DNA of 64,000 nt from Oikopleura dioica. Its lineage: Eukaryota > Chordata > Appendicularia > Copelata > Oikopleuridae. Shown here one piece after another: positions 35,249 through 44,985 of the stretch. The notes under the pieces were generated by a model that searched no databases, was not told the origin of the DNA, and worked only from the letters and a program-made list of their open reading frames with translations. Every line of letters begins with the position of its first letter. The stretch's first letter is position 1. The DNA is taken from contig OU015568.1 of NCBI GenBank assembly GCA_907165135.1, positions 4,286,501 through 4,350,500 of the forward strand. The letters are read 5' to 3'. The translations under genes were made by a program, and so were the position numbers.

Positions 35249-35685
35249 ATGAAAATCTTGAGCTTATTGATCGGAACTCTGCTCGGACAGGACATGGGTC
35301 CTGAGCCCGCGCCGGAACCGACGAAGAAAACCAACATCCTGTTTATAAATATGAACCGGGCAAATATCCAGGTAACAATCAAAATAAGAAAAAAAAAGCA
35401 AGGTTGTTTTTTTGCTTTAGATGAACATGGGCAACTTCACTAATTCGAGCGTTCCTACAATTGATGCTTCAGGTTTCTTAATTTTTTTTTCTTCCGAAAA
35501 CCGAAATTTCAGGAGGCTCATTCGACTTGATGACAAACCTCAATACCTCCGAACAAGCCACCCTCGAAACAATGCTTTCGAACACCGAAGTCGAGTCTGG
35601 CCTAAAAATCCTCGCCGAAAAAATCCCCGGATTCTCGACATTCTACGACGCTCTCTACCCCTCCGAAACGACCACCTCCACATAA
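35249..35685 (+). CDS. Small secreted acidic protein, paralogue B (115 aa)
   Basis: Exons 35249-35371, 35421-35472 and 35513-35685 splice in frame (348 nt) with GT-AG introns of 49 and 40 nt. The signal peptide is MKILSLLIGTLLGQ. The body aligns with paralogue A along its length (INMNRANIQMNMGNF, then PGFSTFYDALYPSETTTST). The second intron, after DASG, has no counterpart in A, where the same position is contiguous coding sequence. An AATAAA follows about 35 bp after the stop. The pair is a tandem duplicate 0.2 kb apart. Confidence 0.78.
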
Positions 35686-36738
35686 ATCAAACATTCTCAC
35701 GAAATGCAACTTGAAGAATAAATTTTCGAAAGCATGCTGCATGTTCAACTCTACCTTCTTTTCTTGCGCGTTTAAAAAATACTTCTGAGTTTTTTCTGCG
35801 GCTCGTGAAGAATTCCTCGTGAATTTATTGAGAAAGCAACAAGTTCGATTAGCTTTTCAGCAAGTTTTCTTTAAAATTTTAAGTTTAATTAAACTCCCTC
35901 AATTGGGTCTCGAATCATACAGAACGCCGTATTAAGGGAGAGGCGTCAGGGACCCAAAAAAATCGAAAAAATTTGCGTGGGCGGCTACTCGGCTGCTGAT
36001 TGGCCTTTTTGACGAATCGAGGTTTCTGATTGGCCTGTTTGCCTAATCCAGGCTTCTGATTGGCCTGTTTGCGAGTTAAGGCTTCTGATTTGTTGAAAAT
36101 TTTTGTGGGTTTCTGACACTTTATACCATTACCCTGACTCGTTATTCTGGCAATCAAAAAACCTGACTCAGGTTTTCAATACAGCTTGTTTAGCCGAGCC
36201 CGAAAAGGCTCACGTTTTCAAAAAATGACTTGTCCCTAACCCAATTTTACGCGTTAATCAGTAGAGTTGTACCGAGTCGTCTTTACAACACCGCAAAGTA
36301 CTACCTTTGATTTCATTGATCTTTTCAAAAAAATAATTTTCCGAAGATTTGAAAAACGAAATGAGAGAACGTGAGTTGTTACAATTCCTTCTTTCTTATC
36401 ACGGAGGCAGTGTCGGGCTAAAAAATGTCAGGTGTTTTTGCTGGTTACGTAGAACCGAAAGATAACTGGCTCATCTGACTTTCAAAAAAAGAAGGGGCAG
36501 CGGCGGATTAGCCACAAGGCCACAAAAACACGTTTCGAAAATTGCCAGCTCAATTCGACTATAGGCTGCGATTGGAACCGTGCTCAAGAGCAAAGATCGT
36601 GTTTCGCCTGGTTAATTGTACATCTGTCATTTTCGTCCGTCCAGTTAAAATGTGAGTGCGGAATCGGGAATCGCTAAAAACCTATAATTTGCAAAAGATC
36701 AGACATCGGCTTGTCAAAATAGAATGCTCTCAAATTTA
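35686..36738. other. No gene; CTGATTGGCCTG repeats
   Basis: Three or four tandem copies of TTCTGATTGGCCTGTTTGC (about 35994-36090) repeat every 30-36 bp. This is the complement of the dispersed CCAATCAG word. A CCTGACTCAGGTTTTC module follows at 36161. Confidence 0.5.
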
Positions 36739-36742
36739 AGGT

Positions 36743-36984
36743 TATAGGGTTTGCTAGACTCTCGCCCACGTTATCATTATCTGATCGAGCGCAACTCCGG
36801 TCGAGCTCGATCAGAAGTGGCATTCGTAACTTTTACTCTCTCCGAGCAACTCGTTATTTATTTCCAGCTTTTCTCTTCAATAATATACAGCAACGATTAC
36901 TCTACTACCCGACTCTTCCTTGTTGACTTAGAGATTAGCAGGCATTCTTCCAGTGGGAAAAGGCAGTATAGCAGACTCCTTACA
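36743..36984 (+). repeat. 5' LTR (242 bp)
   Basis: This LTR is directly repeated at 40729-40894 plus 41704-41779. It is preceded by AGGT and followed at once by the primer-binding site. The leader from 36985 to 37632 is C-rich in its middle and contains no frame that I support. Confidence 0.9.
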
Positions 36985-37632
36985 GTGGTGTCAAGAAGAC
37001 CCAGATTCTGGAAAAGTGACGACTTCTCCGACGAGTAAATTTCGCCGTTTCGACCAATCAGAGACCGCGGATTACGAATCAACTCCTAATTTTCCTTGGA
37101 ACCGCTAGAAACGCCGTTTCAAGAGAATATTACGAAAATTACGAAAACAGAAATTCCCGCCGCGCACAAAAATTCCGTTGGCCCTGATCACCGCCATCCG
37201 AAATCGCCGCGAGAATAAAACAACAAACCCACGCACCGAGCAACGGAACACGCCCGCGCCACTCCTTCGCTCACCACACACACACCTCCAACACCTCGCG
37301 CGCGCCACCACGCCGCCGCCTAGGCCCCGCCGCGGACAAGTGACGCAACGCCCACCTACACACGCGAAAACGAAACACCACTCACTCTGAAAATAATCAG
37401 AAGACACAAAGCCGCGAAAACTAAAACAAAAACACAGAAGACAGAGAATTTTACGAAAACACTTCCAGCAAGAGAAAATTTGCCAAGAGAAGACAAGAAC
37501 TCCGAGATCGACAACGCGTACATCGGCACCTCAGCGTCATTGTCAGTAACCGTAAAAAGTTGCTGGCTATTTCTGAGGGCCCAAAAGGTAAAACTTTTGA
37601 TCAAGATCTCGTGACTTCGCACATTTTGAGCT

Positions 37633-39171
37633 ATGACCGACAACGATCCGGGATCAATATACGAAGCGGGCGTCCGAATCTCACTACTTCTGGACATGAA
37701 CCGCGACCTTGAGAGTCAGATACAAGCTGACCCGGCGAAAGAGCCAGTCTTGCGTCCGATTATCAACAAAAACATCTTGGAACGGGACCGGATAAACCAA
37801 ATGATGGGAACCCTCTGCAAACACGAACTCAACCGTTCCCAGTCTTTCGCCCAAGGTCACCAAACAACCGCGGATTATCGAGAAGAAGCTCACATCACAG
37901 CCACATTTACACGATACATGACAGACACCTCCAAACTCGATGGAAGTTCACACGCAGAATTTACGAACTTCCTGGGCCGACTTTCAATATTTTACAAAGC
38001 ACACGTCGAAGGTCACGCAAGCAGACTACAACCATTCTTGAACTGCGTTTACTCACACCTCGATATCTCCATCGAACGACAGATCGGTGAAGAAATCCTC
38101 CAGTGCTCAACCTGGGAAGACGCAAAGACAATTCTAGAAAAAAATTTCGGCGATAGAAGCCACTTCTTCCTCTCCTTATCCGAAGTATGGGACATCGAAT
38201 TCGACCCTACGAAGCCAACCGCGCACTACGCCGCGGAAGTCCAGAAAAAGATGAGAGAGGCGAGAGGGGCGATTAAAGCCGCTTTCAAATCTCACAAAAA
38301 TCGAGACCTAGAAGCCGATGATGTCTTCGAAGTCATAGAAGCCATGCTGCTCTATCTTCAGTTACGATCCAACGAGCCTGAAGTTTTCAATCAGATTTCT
38401 CCTTCGCTGAGTAACGTCTTCTCAATAAAGGAACTTGCTCGCCTGGCACAACAAACGATCCAAAACAGAGTTGACACTTCTGTCTCCGTCAACTTCCAAA
38501 AGAAGAAAGGCGGGAGATGGAACAGGCGAAAGAAGAGCCCGAAAGGCGGAAACTCGAATAGCGAAGATACCGACTGCGACGACAAATCCGAAAAGAAAGT
38601 GATGAAGACGACAATTGAAGAACAACTGGAACCATTCCAATACTATCAACTGAAGTCGAAGAATTCAATCAAGACTAACTTCGCAGCTACAACCATCACG
38701 GTGGACTCTAACAGTTTTGACACCATGATGGAGGTAGACAGCGGAGCTGCTTCTTCTACAGTTTCAGTCGATTGCGTACCCGACCAAATTCTCAAACAAC
38801 TCCAACCCTGCCCATTCGACATTTCTGGATTCGACCCCAAGTCACCGCCGCAAAGGCCACTTGGTTTACTGGATTGCCGGTTCTCCTTCAACGATGGACC
38901 ACAAATCAAGGTCGAGCTGGTGGTTACGCCCGCCGGTTTTCCGAATCTACTGGGCAGAGACGTTCTCGACAACGCAGCGATAGACGGACTCGCTGTCGAC
39001 AACAAGTTAAGAACTCTTACGTTATATTTCGACAACTCTTTTACGAAGACGAAGTCCCAAACGATAAAACTCAAGGGTGTGGCTCATAGTAGAGTCAAGT
39101 GCTTCCGAATCACCCACAATGAGCGATCTAAAGCTACGAACGTTACTGCGGACAACAAAAGTTTACGTTAG
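37633..39171 (+). CDS. Gag-protease polyprotein of the Gypsy element (512 aa)
   Basis: This is a single open frame with no stop between gag and protease. Residues about 70-290 look like a retrotransposon capsid region (helical, FTNFLGRLSIFYKAH, GEEILQCSTWEDAK). At about 295-320 a basic stretch (KKKGGRWNRRKK) stands where a CCHC zinc knuckle is usual, and no CCHC is visible. From about 350, MEVDSGAASSTVS supplies the aspartic-protease DSG motif and NLLGRDVLD the second conserved block. The frame is intact, so the particle protein may still be expressed. Confidence 0.85.
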   Translation: MTDNDPGSIYEAGVRISLLLDMNRDLESQIQADPAKEPVLRPIINKNILERDRINQMMGTLCKHELNRSQSFAQGHQTTADYREEAHITATFTRYMTDTSKLDGSSHAEFTNFLGRLSIFYKAHVEGHASRLQPFLNCVYSHLDISIERQIGEEILQCSTWEDAKTILEKNFGDRSHFFLSLSEVWDIEFDPTKPTAHYAAEVQKKMREARGAIKAAFKSHKNRDLEADDVFEVIEAMLLYLQLRSNEPEVFNQISPSLSNVFSIKELARLAQQTIQNRVDTSVSVNFQKKKGGRWNRRKKSPKGGNSNSEDTDCDDKSEKKVMKTTIEEQLEPFQYYQLKSKNSIKTNFAATTITVDSNSFDTMMEVDSGAASSTVSVDCVPDQILKQLQPCPFDISGFDPKSPPQRPLGLLDCRFSFNDGPQIKVELVVTPAGFPNLLGRDVLDNAAIDGLAVDNKLRTLTLYFDNSFTKTKSQTIKLKGVAHSRVKCFRITHNERSKATNVTADNKSLR

Positions 39172-39224
39172 CTGCATCACCGAATTCCTGTGACCAAGGA
39201 TGCCCAGCGAAGCGAGTAAAAGAG

Positions 39225-40085
39225 GTGCTACACATCACATTTCCGGACAAGAGCGACAAGTCACACCAGGTAGATGAGGCTTCGCGGATTCGGAATGGTC
39301 AACCGGGAAAAATTCCGTTCGGGGCGGAAACAAAAGTACCCCTCCAACAATCGGCGAGACTCCTTGGCCGAGACATCACGCAGTCCGGGACTAGGCCAAG
39401 CCCGGAAAATCTGTTGAAACCGCGGATGATGGAACCCCCAGGGAACTTAAAGGAACTCACGTCGATAATTGAGCCTCTTTGGGTTCGACCATTTGTTGAA
39501 ACGACAGTGGGAGAAAAGAACGCAACAGACAGCTTTTCTCATCGCATTGTGCCACTTTACTCAGTCAGAAACTCGGCGACTGACACAGCCGTATTCAAAT
39601 GGTCACAAAATGCGAATTTCGCGCTACAGGAGCTACAAATGCGATTGGCTCGCCCTCCGAAATGGGCATATTGGTTAGCCGCGGAGTCCAACACTCACAA
39701 AGAACACTTTGCGATTGAATGGGGATGCGAGTGTCCGGAGATGATGCTAAATGGACGCCACTTCTACCTGCATTCCGATCGTCGCCATCTGCTCTTTCTA
39801 CAAAACGGTAAGATGCCGGATTTAGCTTTGGCCAGCATCACCGAGCACAGTGGTCACGCTTCTCGACGACTCGACAATTTGAGATTCATCGACGATTTCG
39901 AAATGGACTGTATTTTCCCTCAACTCACCTCGACCATCAAGTCGAAGGCTCATCAAATAGCTCAACCGCGAATTCCACCTCCAAAGAAACCAACTCAATC
40001 GGGTTCATCGTCTCAGGGGAGAGGAGTTATACGCCCGTCAAAAGGTCTCAGGTTCAGACTATCAACCCAGATATCTCGCCTGTGA
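39225..40085 (+). pseudogene. Pol remnant: RT thumb/connection plus RNase H-like piece
   Basis: LLGRDITQSGTRPSPENL matches the block following the RT palm in Gypsy Pol. AVFKWSQNANFALQEL matches the F.W....AF..L connection. EHFAIEWGCECPEMMLNGRHFYLHSDRRHLLFL matches the RNase H-like E..AI.W...... G..F...D...L pattern. The palm with YxDD and most of the integrase are absent, consistent with internal deletion rather than point decay. Confidence 0.75.
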
Positions 40086-40561
40086 AATATGCCGCGGATG
40101 ATACTACTGGTGGAACCACCTGGGAAAACACCATCTCCGAATCAGCCCATTCTCAAGCTCTATCTACCCAGAACTTAGATGTCAAGTCGCGTGATGTGGC
40201 AGATTTAAATAATACGTCAGAAAATGTCGCATCACAAAAGAGACCCACTCCAGTGCAAAAACGACGTCAAAAGCGTACTCGACCCGAAGCTTCTCCGAAC
40301 AGTACAGTTGTCGAACTGCATTCGAAAGCGCCGCGGACATCATCTCGAGTGAAAACCCCAGTTCAACCGATGAACTTCAATAGCTCCAGCAGCAAGAGCT
40401 ACAACTATGCGAAAAATGCTGCCCCTTCAGGTCCAACAGAGCTCGCTCTGTATCATCGACCGGGGCCTGAAAAGGTTAGACTTTATCACTACAGTACCGT
40501 CGCCGACCATTTATTGAGCACAATCCCTGATCCAGCCGATTCGCCCGCTCGCCATCGCTAG
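40082..40561 (+). CDS. Third frame of the Gypsy element (159 aa), role unclear
   Basis: The frame overlaps the pol remnant by four bases. It is Ser/Thr/Pro/Arg-rich with a basic patch (QKRRQKRTRPE) and no transmembrane segment, so it does not look like an envelope protein. It may be the disordered C-terminal tail of the deleted integrase. Confidence 0.5.
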   Translation: MKYAADDTTGGTTWENTISESAHSQALSTQNLDVKSRDVADLNNTSENVASQKRPTPVQKRRQKRTRPEASPNSTVVELHSKAPRTSSRVKTPVQPMNFNSSSSKSYNYAKNAAPSGPTELALYHRPGPEKVRLYHYSTVADHLLSTIPDPADSPARHR

Positions 40562-40728
40562 AAGAGCTACTCTACATATTTTGGTCTAGATTCATGCTTT
40601 TTCTCCCACGTGGTTTTTTAACGCAGAATCGAATCCAGAATGTAGCACTTTCTCAAGATCCTGTTCATTAGATGCGTCAAAGTCTATTCCTGCCACTATT
40701 TTTATCATATGCTCAAGTCTCAGGGGAG

Positions 40729-41779
40729 TATAGGGTTTGCTAGACTCTCGCCCACGTTATCATTATCTGATCGAGCGCAACTCCGGTCGAGCTCGATCAG
40801 AAGTGGCATTCGTAACTTTTACTCTCTCCGAGCAACTCGTTATTTATTTCCAGCTTTTCTCTTCAATAATATACAGCAACGATTACTCTACTACCAGGGC
40901 TGCACAATTGGATTGGAATCCAATTGGTTTCCAATTCCAATTGGATTGGATTGGTAAATTGGTTGGAAAAGGGGCGGGAAAATCAGGGTCTGTCCAATTG
41001 GATCGCCATTCCAATTGGAAAATGGGGGTCCAATTGGCAAGTGGTCGCCAATTGGTAAATTGGCAAAATGATTGGATCAAACCACCTCCATCCACATCGG
41101 AAACCGAGTTTCCGAACGCCCTTAAATTTAAAAATTAAGGAACGGGGCTGAGACGGCTCGAAGACTGCCCACAACCGTCCCGAAGACTGCCCACCACCAC
41201 CCACATACCCACTATTTCCACCACTTTTTGCCAACCTCAGCTTTTTTTTTATCAAAACGCATATGGGGGTCGGGGACTTCTAGTACCAAAGCTTTTTGGT
41301 ACTGCCAGAACCAATTTTGACTATTCGATTGATATTTTAACGAAATATTTCATTGGGAACAATAGTAGGCGGGTAAATAGAAGTGTATCCTGTCCGAATC
41401 TGTAAGTTTCCTACCACAGAACCCGCGCAGCGGGCGTTTTTGGCTGACTAAAATTGGTGAACTCATTATAAAAACTGAATTTTCCAATTAGAATCCGATT
41501 TCTAATTGGAATTTGGCTGTCCAATTGGAAAACTCGTGCCAATTGGAAGCTTGATTCCAATTGCCGATTGGACAGCCAAATTTCAAATTGGAATTGGCAT
41601 TGGATTGGAATTTGGTTGGATTGGCAAAATTTGGGTTGGATTGGATTGGCAGTTGGTTGGAAAAATCCAAATTTTTTTGCCAATTGTGCAGCCCTGCTAC
41701 TACCCGACTCTTCCTTGTTGACTTAGAGATTAGCAGGCATTCTTCCAGTGGGAAAAGGCAGTATAGCAGACTCCTTACA
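40729..41779 (+). repeat. 3' LTR split by a hAT-like insertion
   Basis: LTR sequence covers 40729-40894 and resumes at 41704-41779, with the duplicated CTACTAC between it and the insert. Removing the insert and one copy of the duplication restores full correspondence with the 5' LTR. The DNA element therefore landed after the retroelement. Confidence 0.9.
40895..41696. mobile_element. hAT-like non-autonomous element with CCAATTGG subterminal repeats
   Basis: The termini are CAGGGCTGCACAATTGG and its inverse CCAATTGTGCAGCCCTG. They are flanked by CTACTAC on both sides (7 bp; an 8-bp CTACTACC is possible if one terminal C is shared). Both ends are saturated with ATTGG/CCAATT words (left about 40905-41075, right about 41455-41690). 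The middle carries one copy of the 56-bp unit that forms the satellite at 61.6-63.8 kb (about 41120-41165), and a block resembling the element at 16936. There is no transposase. Confidence 0.85.
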
Positions 41780-41783
41780 AGGT

Positions 41784-42640
41784 CATATCAAAAGTTCCTC
41801 AACAAGCGTTTTTTCGATTTATTCTAGCGCGCCTTTTCGAGAACATAAACCAAAGTCATTTTGTCGAATTGAATCGGTTTTCTCGAAATGATTTTGTTCA
41901 CGTGACGAGAAATCCGAAAAAAACAGTAAAGAATTCCTCGGAAGAGATGATTCTTCTTTTAACTTCAAATTCTTCCAGTAAGAGGGGTCCTCCAGGCAAA
42001 AAAAAAAGAAAATTGCTCGCTTGGTGTCGCTTATTTGAGCTTTTCTTTCGGGAAATCAAGCCTTTTCTGAGCTTTTGCCTGTCCTCTTATAAACAGTATG
42101 GTATTTATAGTAAATAGTTTTTTATATCAGCAAAAAACAAAAAGCACGCGAGAGACAAAGTATTGCAATCTTATCCCTTTTCCGAGACAATTTGACTTCC
42201 AAAATCTCCACCCAAGGAAATCTGATCTGGCATGTTGATCTTTTAAGACACTTCCACCATTTCCGACGCATAGTTTGATCCGTTCGATTACTCAATCAAC
42301 TCATTTAAATTCTAAAAAAATAGAAAAAATTGAAAAATTAAAAGAAAAATGAGCATTTTTTCTAAGAAAAAAGTGAACTGAAATTAACCCTAGCTGATCT
42401 GTGTCAATCTGTTTCTTACGAAAGTCGCTCGAGCTAAATTGCCAGCTGCGGTGGCTGATGATTTCGTGAAAAGAAACACTCGAGCCACTTTTGAAAATAC
42501 GCAGGCATAACCTTTCTAAACTTATCGCGCTTACAAGCTTATCGAAACATCAGTTATCCACTTTTTCTTTCACATTTTGTACCTGACTATTTATTCGTGT
42601 GAAAAATCAACAAAGATCAAAGTTTCAATTTCGTTACAGA
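41784..42640. other. Intergenic, one repeat block, no gene
   Basis: A TTCTTCCAGTAAGAGGGGTCCTCC block with the TGGTGTCGCTTATTTG tail lies at 41970-42035. It is the same module as at 4477 and 33770. I see no gene. Confidence 0.5.
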
Positions 42641-42648
42641 GAATCATC

Positions 42649-42681
42649 TTTATTGGTTTTATATTATATTATATTATATTA
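42649..42681. repeat. Poly(A) signal and ATATT microsatellite 3' of LTA4 hydrolase
   Basis: TTTATT at 42649-42654 is an AATAAA on the minus strand, 28 bp past the stop of the hydrolase gene. Between them (TATAT)n repeats cover about 42660-42680. Confidence 0.6.
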
Positions 42682-42682
42682 T

Positions 42683-44758
42683 TCATTGTAGCCCTAGGTC
42701 TTTGGCAACAAGAGCGGCTGTCGTCGGATGCATCGATGGCCGATTCTTCTTGAAATTTTCTAGAGCTCTTGGCCGCGCAAACTCCCAATTTTTCAGGTCT
42801 CGGTACAACGGTCGTATGAATTTTACCCGCCCCTTGAATGAGGAAATAAAAAGCGAATTCGATGCTTAATTCACCTGTTCAGTGAACATCGCAAAAGCAT
42901 CATCAATAGCTGGCTTGAATCGCGATTGAAGGCCGAGGCGAATCCATCGAAAACGAACTTCCGAGTTCTGCGACTCCGATATGCGTTTGTAAATGACGGA
43001 CATTTGCTGAATCTGATCTGGAGAAAACGAGCTGTCAGCAACTAGCTGGTCGAGGAATTCTTTAAGCTGGGCGGAATTGAATGAAGAAATATCATTTGCT
43101 GATGGAGTAGCATAACCTGCCCGCCATTTTTTCGCCAGCTGAAAAATTGGTTTTAAAACCCAACTGTTTACTACTTACGGCGGTGCAAACATCCTGTAGG
43201 CTCGTATCAAACTGTGGCTTAGGAACAGGAGGCATGCCTGTGCCGTTGAACCAACCATCCCAGTCGACTGTATTTAAAATGGCGTTATCTTTTTCTGAAG
43301 CAGAAAAGTGCTCGAAAAGAAAGTCTTTCCATTCTTGAGTATCAAGCGCTCCGTATGAGAACTTCTCGATGTAGGCTTCAAGAAGTGATTAAAAACTTTG
43401 AAAATAGGTTCTCAGGATGGCTAAGATTTATTTTAAGTCACTCAATCCTTTAAAAAAACCTTCAAACTTCGAAACGCCTAGGAGTGACTGTAGGTGGTAA
43501 AGAAGGGCGAAGCCTTTCTCGTACGGGATCCGGGAAAAAGACTCATCTGGGTCAACGAAGCCGTCATTTTGGATCACGAGTTTCGTGTAGTCATGCTCTG
43601 TCCCCAAAGTTTTCACAGTTTCCGCTAGTTCTGTTCATGGTTCTCACCTTTGTTGAAATCAAAGAAGACGACTTTGACCATAAAAGAGTGTACCTTTCCT
43701 GTCCAGCCAATTATCGCCAAGAGCTCTGCAGTCGGCTTATCATAAATTTTCTCCACGATCTTGCGCTCGACAAAGCGTGTGTGTCCTTCGTTGAGCCAGA
43801 AATGCTCCCAGTTTACGTTAGTCACCAAATTTCCTGTCCAAGAGTGCGCGATTTCGTGCGCAACGACGTAGGCGAGAGACTTGTCTCCGGCAAGAAGAGC
43901 TGGACTGACGAAAGTGAGACAAGGGTTTTCCATTCCTCCATAAGGAAACGAAGGAGGAAGGACGAGAATATCGTATTTTCCCCAAACATATGGGCCGAGG
44001 AGAGACTCGCCCGTCATGATGAACTCTTCTGTCTGCGAAAATTCAAAAGCAGCCTTTTCAACGAGCTCCTTTTCCGACCAAACTCGCGATCGAGGGCCAA
44101 TTTTCCGGCTCTCCAACTTGCCACACGCAATAGCGACCAAATAGCTGGATATTGGAATATTTTGAGAAAAATAAAATCTGTTGATGATATCTGTTCTTTC
44201 TGTCTTTTCATCTTGGAGATTGGCGCTCATCAAGGCGACAAGAGAGGCGGCGACGGAAACCTTGGCTGTGTACCTAAACTTCACTCCAGGAGAATCCTGG
44301 CAAGGAAAAAGAGATCGAGCGTGAATCGCCTCGCACTGGGAGAACATGTAAGGGTGTTTTCCACCAGCGGTCTGTTCTTTATTAAGCCACTGAAGAGCCG
44401 AACATTTCTCCGTCGTGTTGTAAAAGATCTTGACAATAAGATCTTCCCCTTTTCGTGGTGGTTCATCAGGAAGATCAATAATCAGGGGTTTTCCAAGCGC
44501 TTCTGTTTTGCCATTTTGGCCAGCTTCGCCGAACGAAAACTTCATTTTCTTTCCGTCGATGAGGACTTTTTGAACATCGAGCTCTCGAGTATCGAGAATG
44601 AATGCACAAAGGCTTTCTTCGAGCACATCACAAGTCAGTTCCGCTGACCCTCTGACCTGCTTGAGGGAAAAGTCGACATTCCAGTCGAAATGGATTGATT
44701 TTGTCCGAATTTTTGTGATGTCGCTGAAGGAGCACGGATCAGTCTCGAAGTTGACCAT
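42683..44758 (-). CDS. LTA4H: Leukotriene A4 hydrolase / M1 aminopeptidase
   Basis: Five exons: 44758 to about 43648, 43624-43448, 43375-43179, 43138-42875 and 42832-42683, for about 632 aa (human 611). The N-terminal beta domain leads to YGGMEN and the zinc site HEIAHSWTGNLV..WLNEGH, where two His and a Glu bind Zn. PYEKGFALLYHL carries the catalytic Tyr region. The helical C-terminal domain ends with GRVKFIRPLYRDL, which keeps the Arg and Lys that hold the substrate carboxylate. The enzyme makes LTB4 from LTA4 and trims N-terminal residues in the cytosol. Intron 2 is GA-AG. The first junction needs either a 23-nt GTGAG..TAG intron or a non-canonical site, which adds about 15 residues. The gene lies 227 bp downstream of the CLK kinase on the same strand. 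Confidence 0.93.
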
Positions 44759-44985
44759 TCTCTTTTTTAGACAATAAACTTTGCGACAGTAAGGAAATTA
44801 ATGAGCGAAAAAGCAAAAAGTTAAACAGGAAGTTGGGTTTTGTTTTGAATTAATTTAATTAACGAACTGATGAGAATAATTTGAACTGCTTGAACTTAGA
44901 GTCCGAGTCGAAGTTTGCCGGTAACGAGTCGTTTTCTGCTCCTTTTTCTCAAGGTTCTCATCATGTATTTAAATAACAGTGCTTT

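Larger units (their letters stand above)
36743..41779 (+). mobile_element. Ty3/Gypsy-type LTR retrotransposon, internally deleted
   Basis: The 5' LTR (36743-36984) and 3' LTR (40729-41779, interrupted) share the sequence from TATAGGGTTTGCTAG to CTCCTTACA. A target duplication AGGT flanks the element (36739-36742, 41780-41783). A primer-binding-like TGGTGTCAAGAAGACCC follows the 5' LTR and a purine tract (AGGGGAG) precedes the 3' LTR. The interior holds a gag-protease frame, a remnant of the reverse transcriptase/RNase H region and a third frame. The RT catalytic core and most of the integrase are missing, so it cannot be autonomous. The LTRs apart from the insert are almost identical, which points to recent insertion. 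Confidence 0.9.

Noticed and set aside
37105-37407. Arg/Cys-rich minus-strand frame
   Set aside because: It arises from the C-rich leader between the 5' LTR and gag and has no features of a protein family.
38646-39074. 142-codon minus-strand frame
   Set aside because: It is the antisense of the intact gag-protease frame of the Gypsy element.
43484-44647. 387-codon plus-strand open frame opposite LTA4 hydrolase
   Set aside because: It is the antisense shadow of a conserved exon that carries HEIAH and GGMEN on the minus strand.
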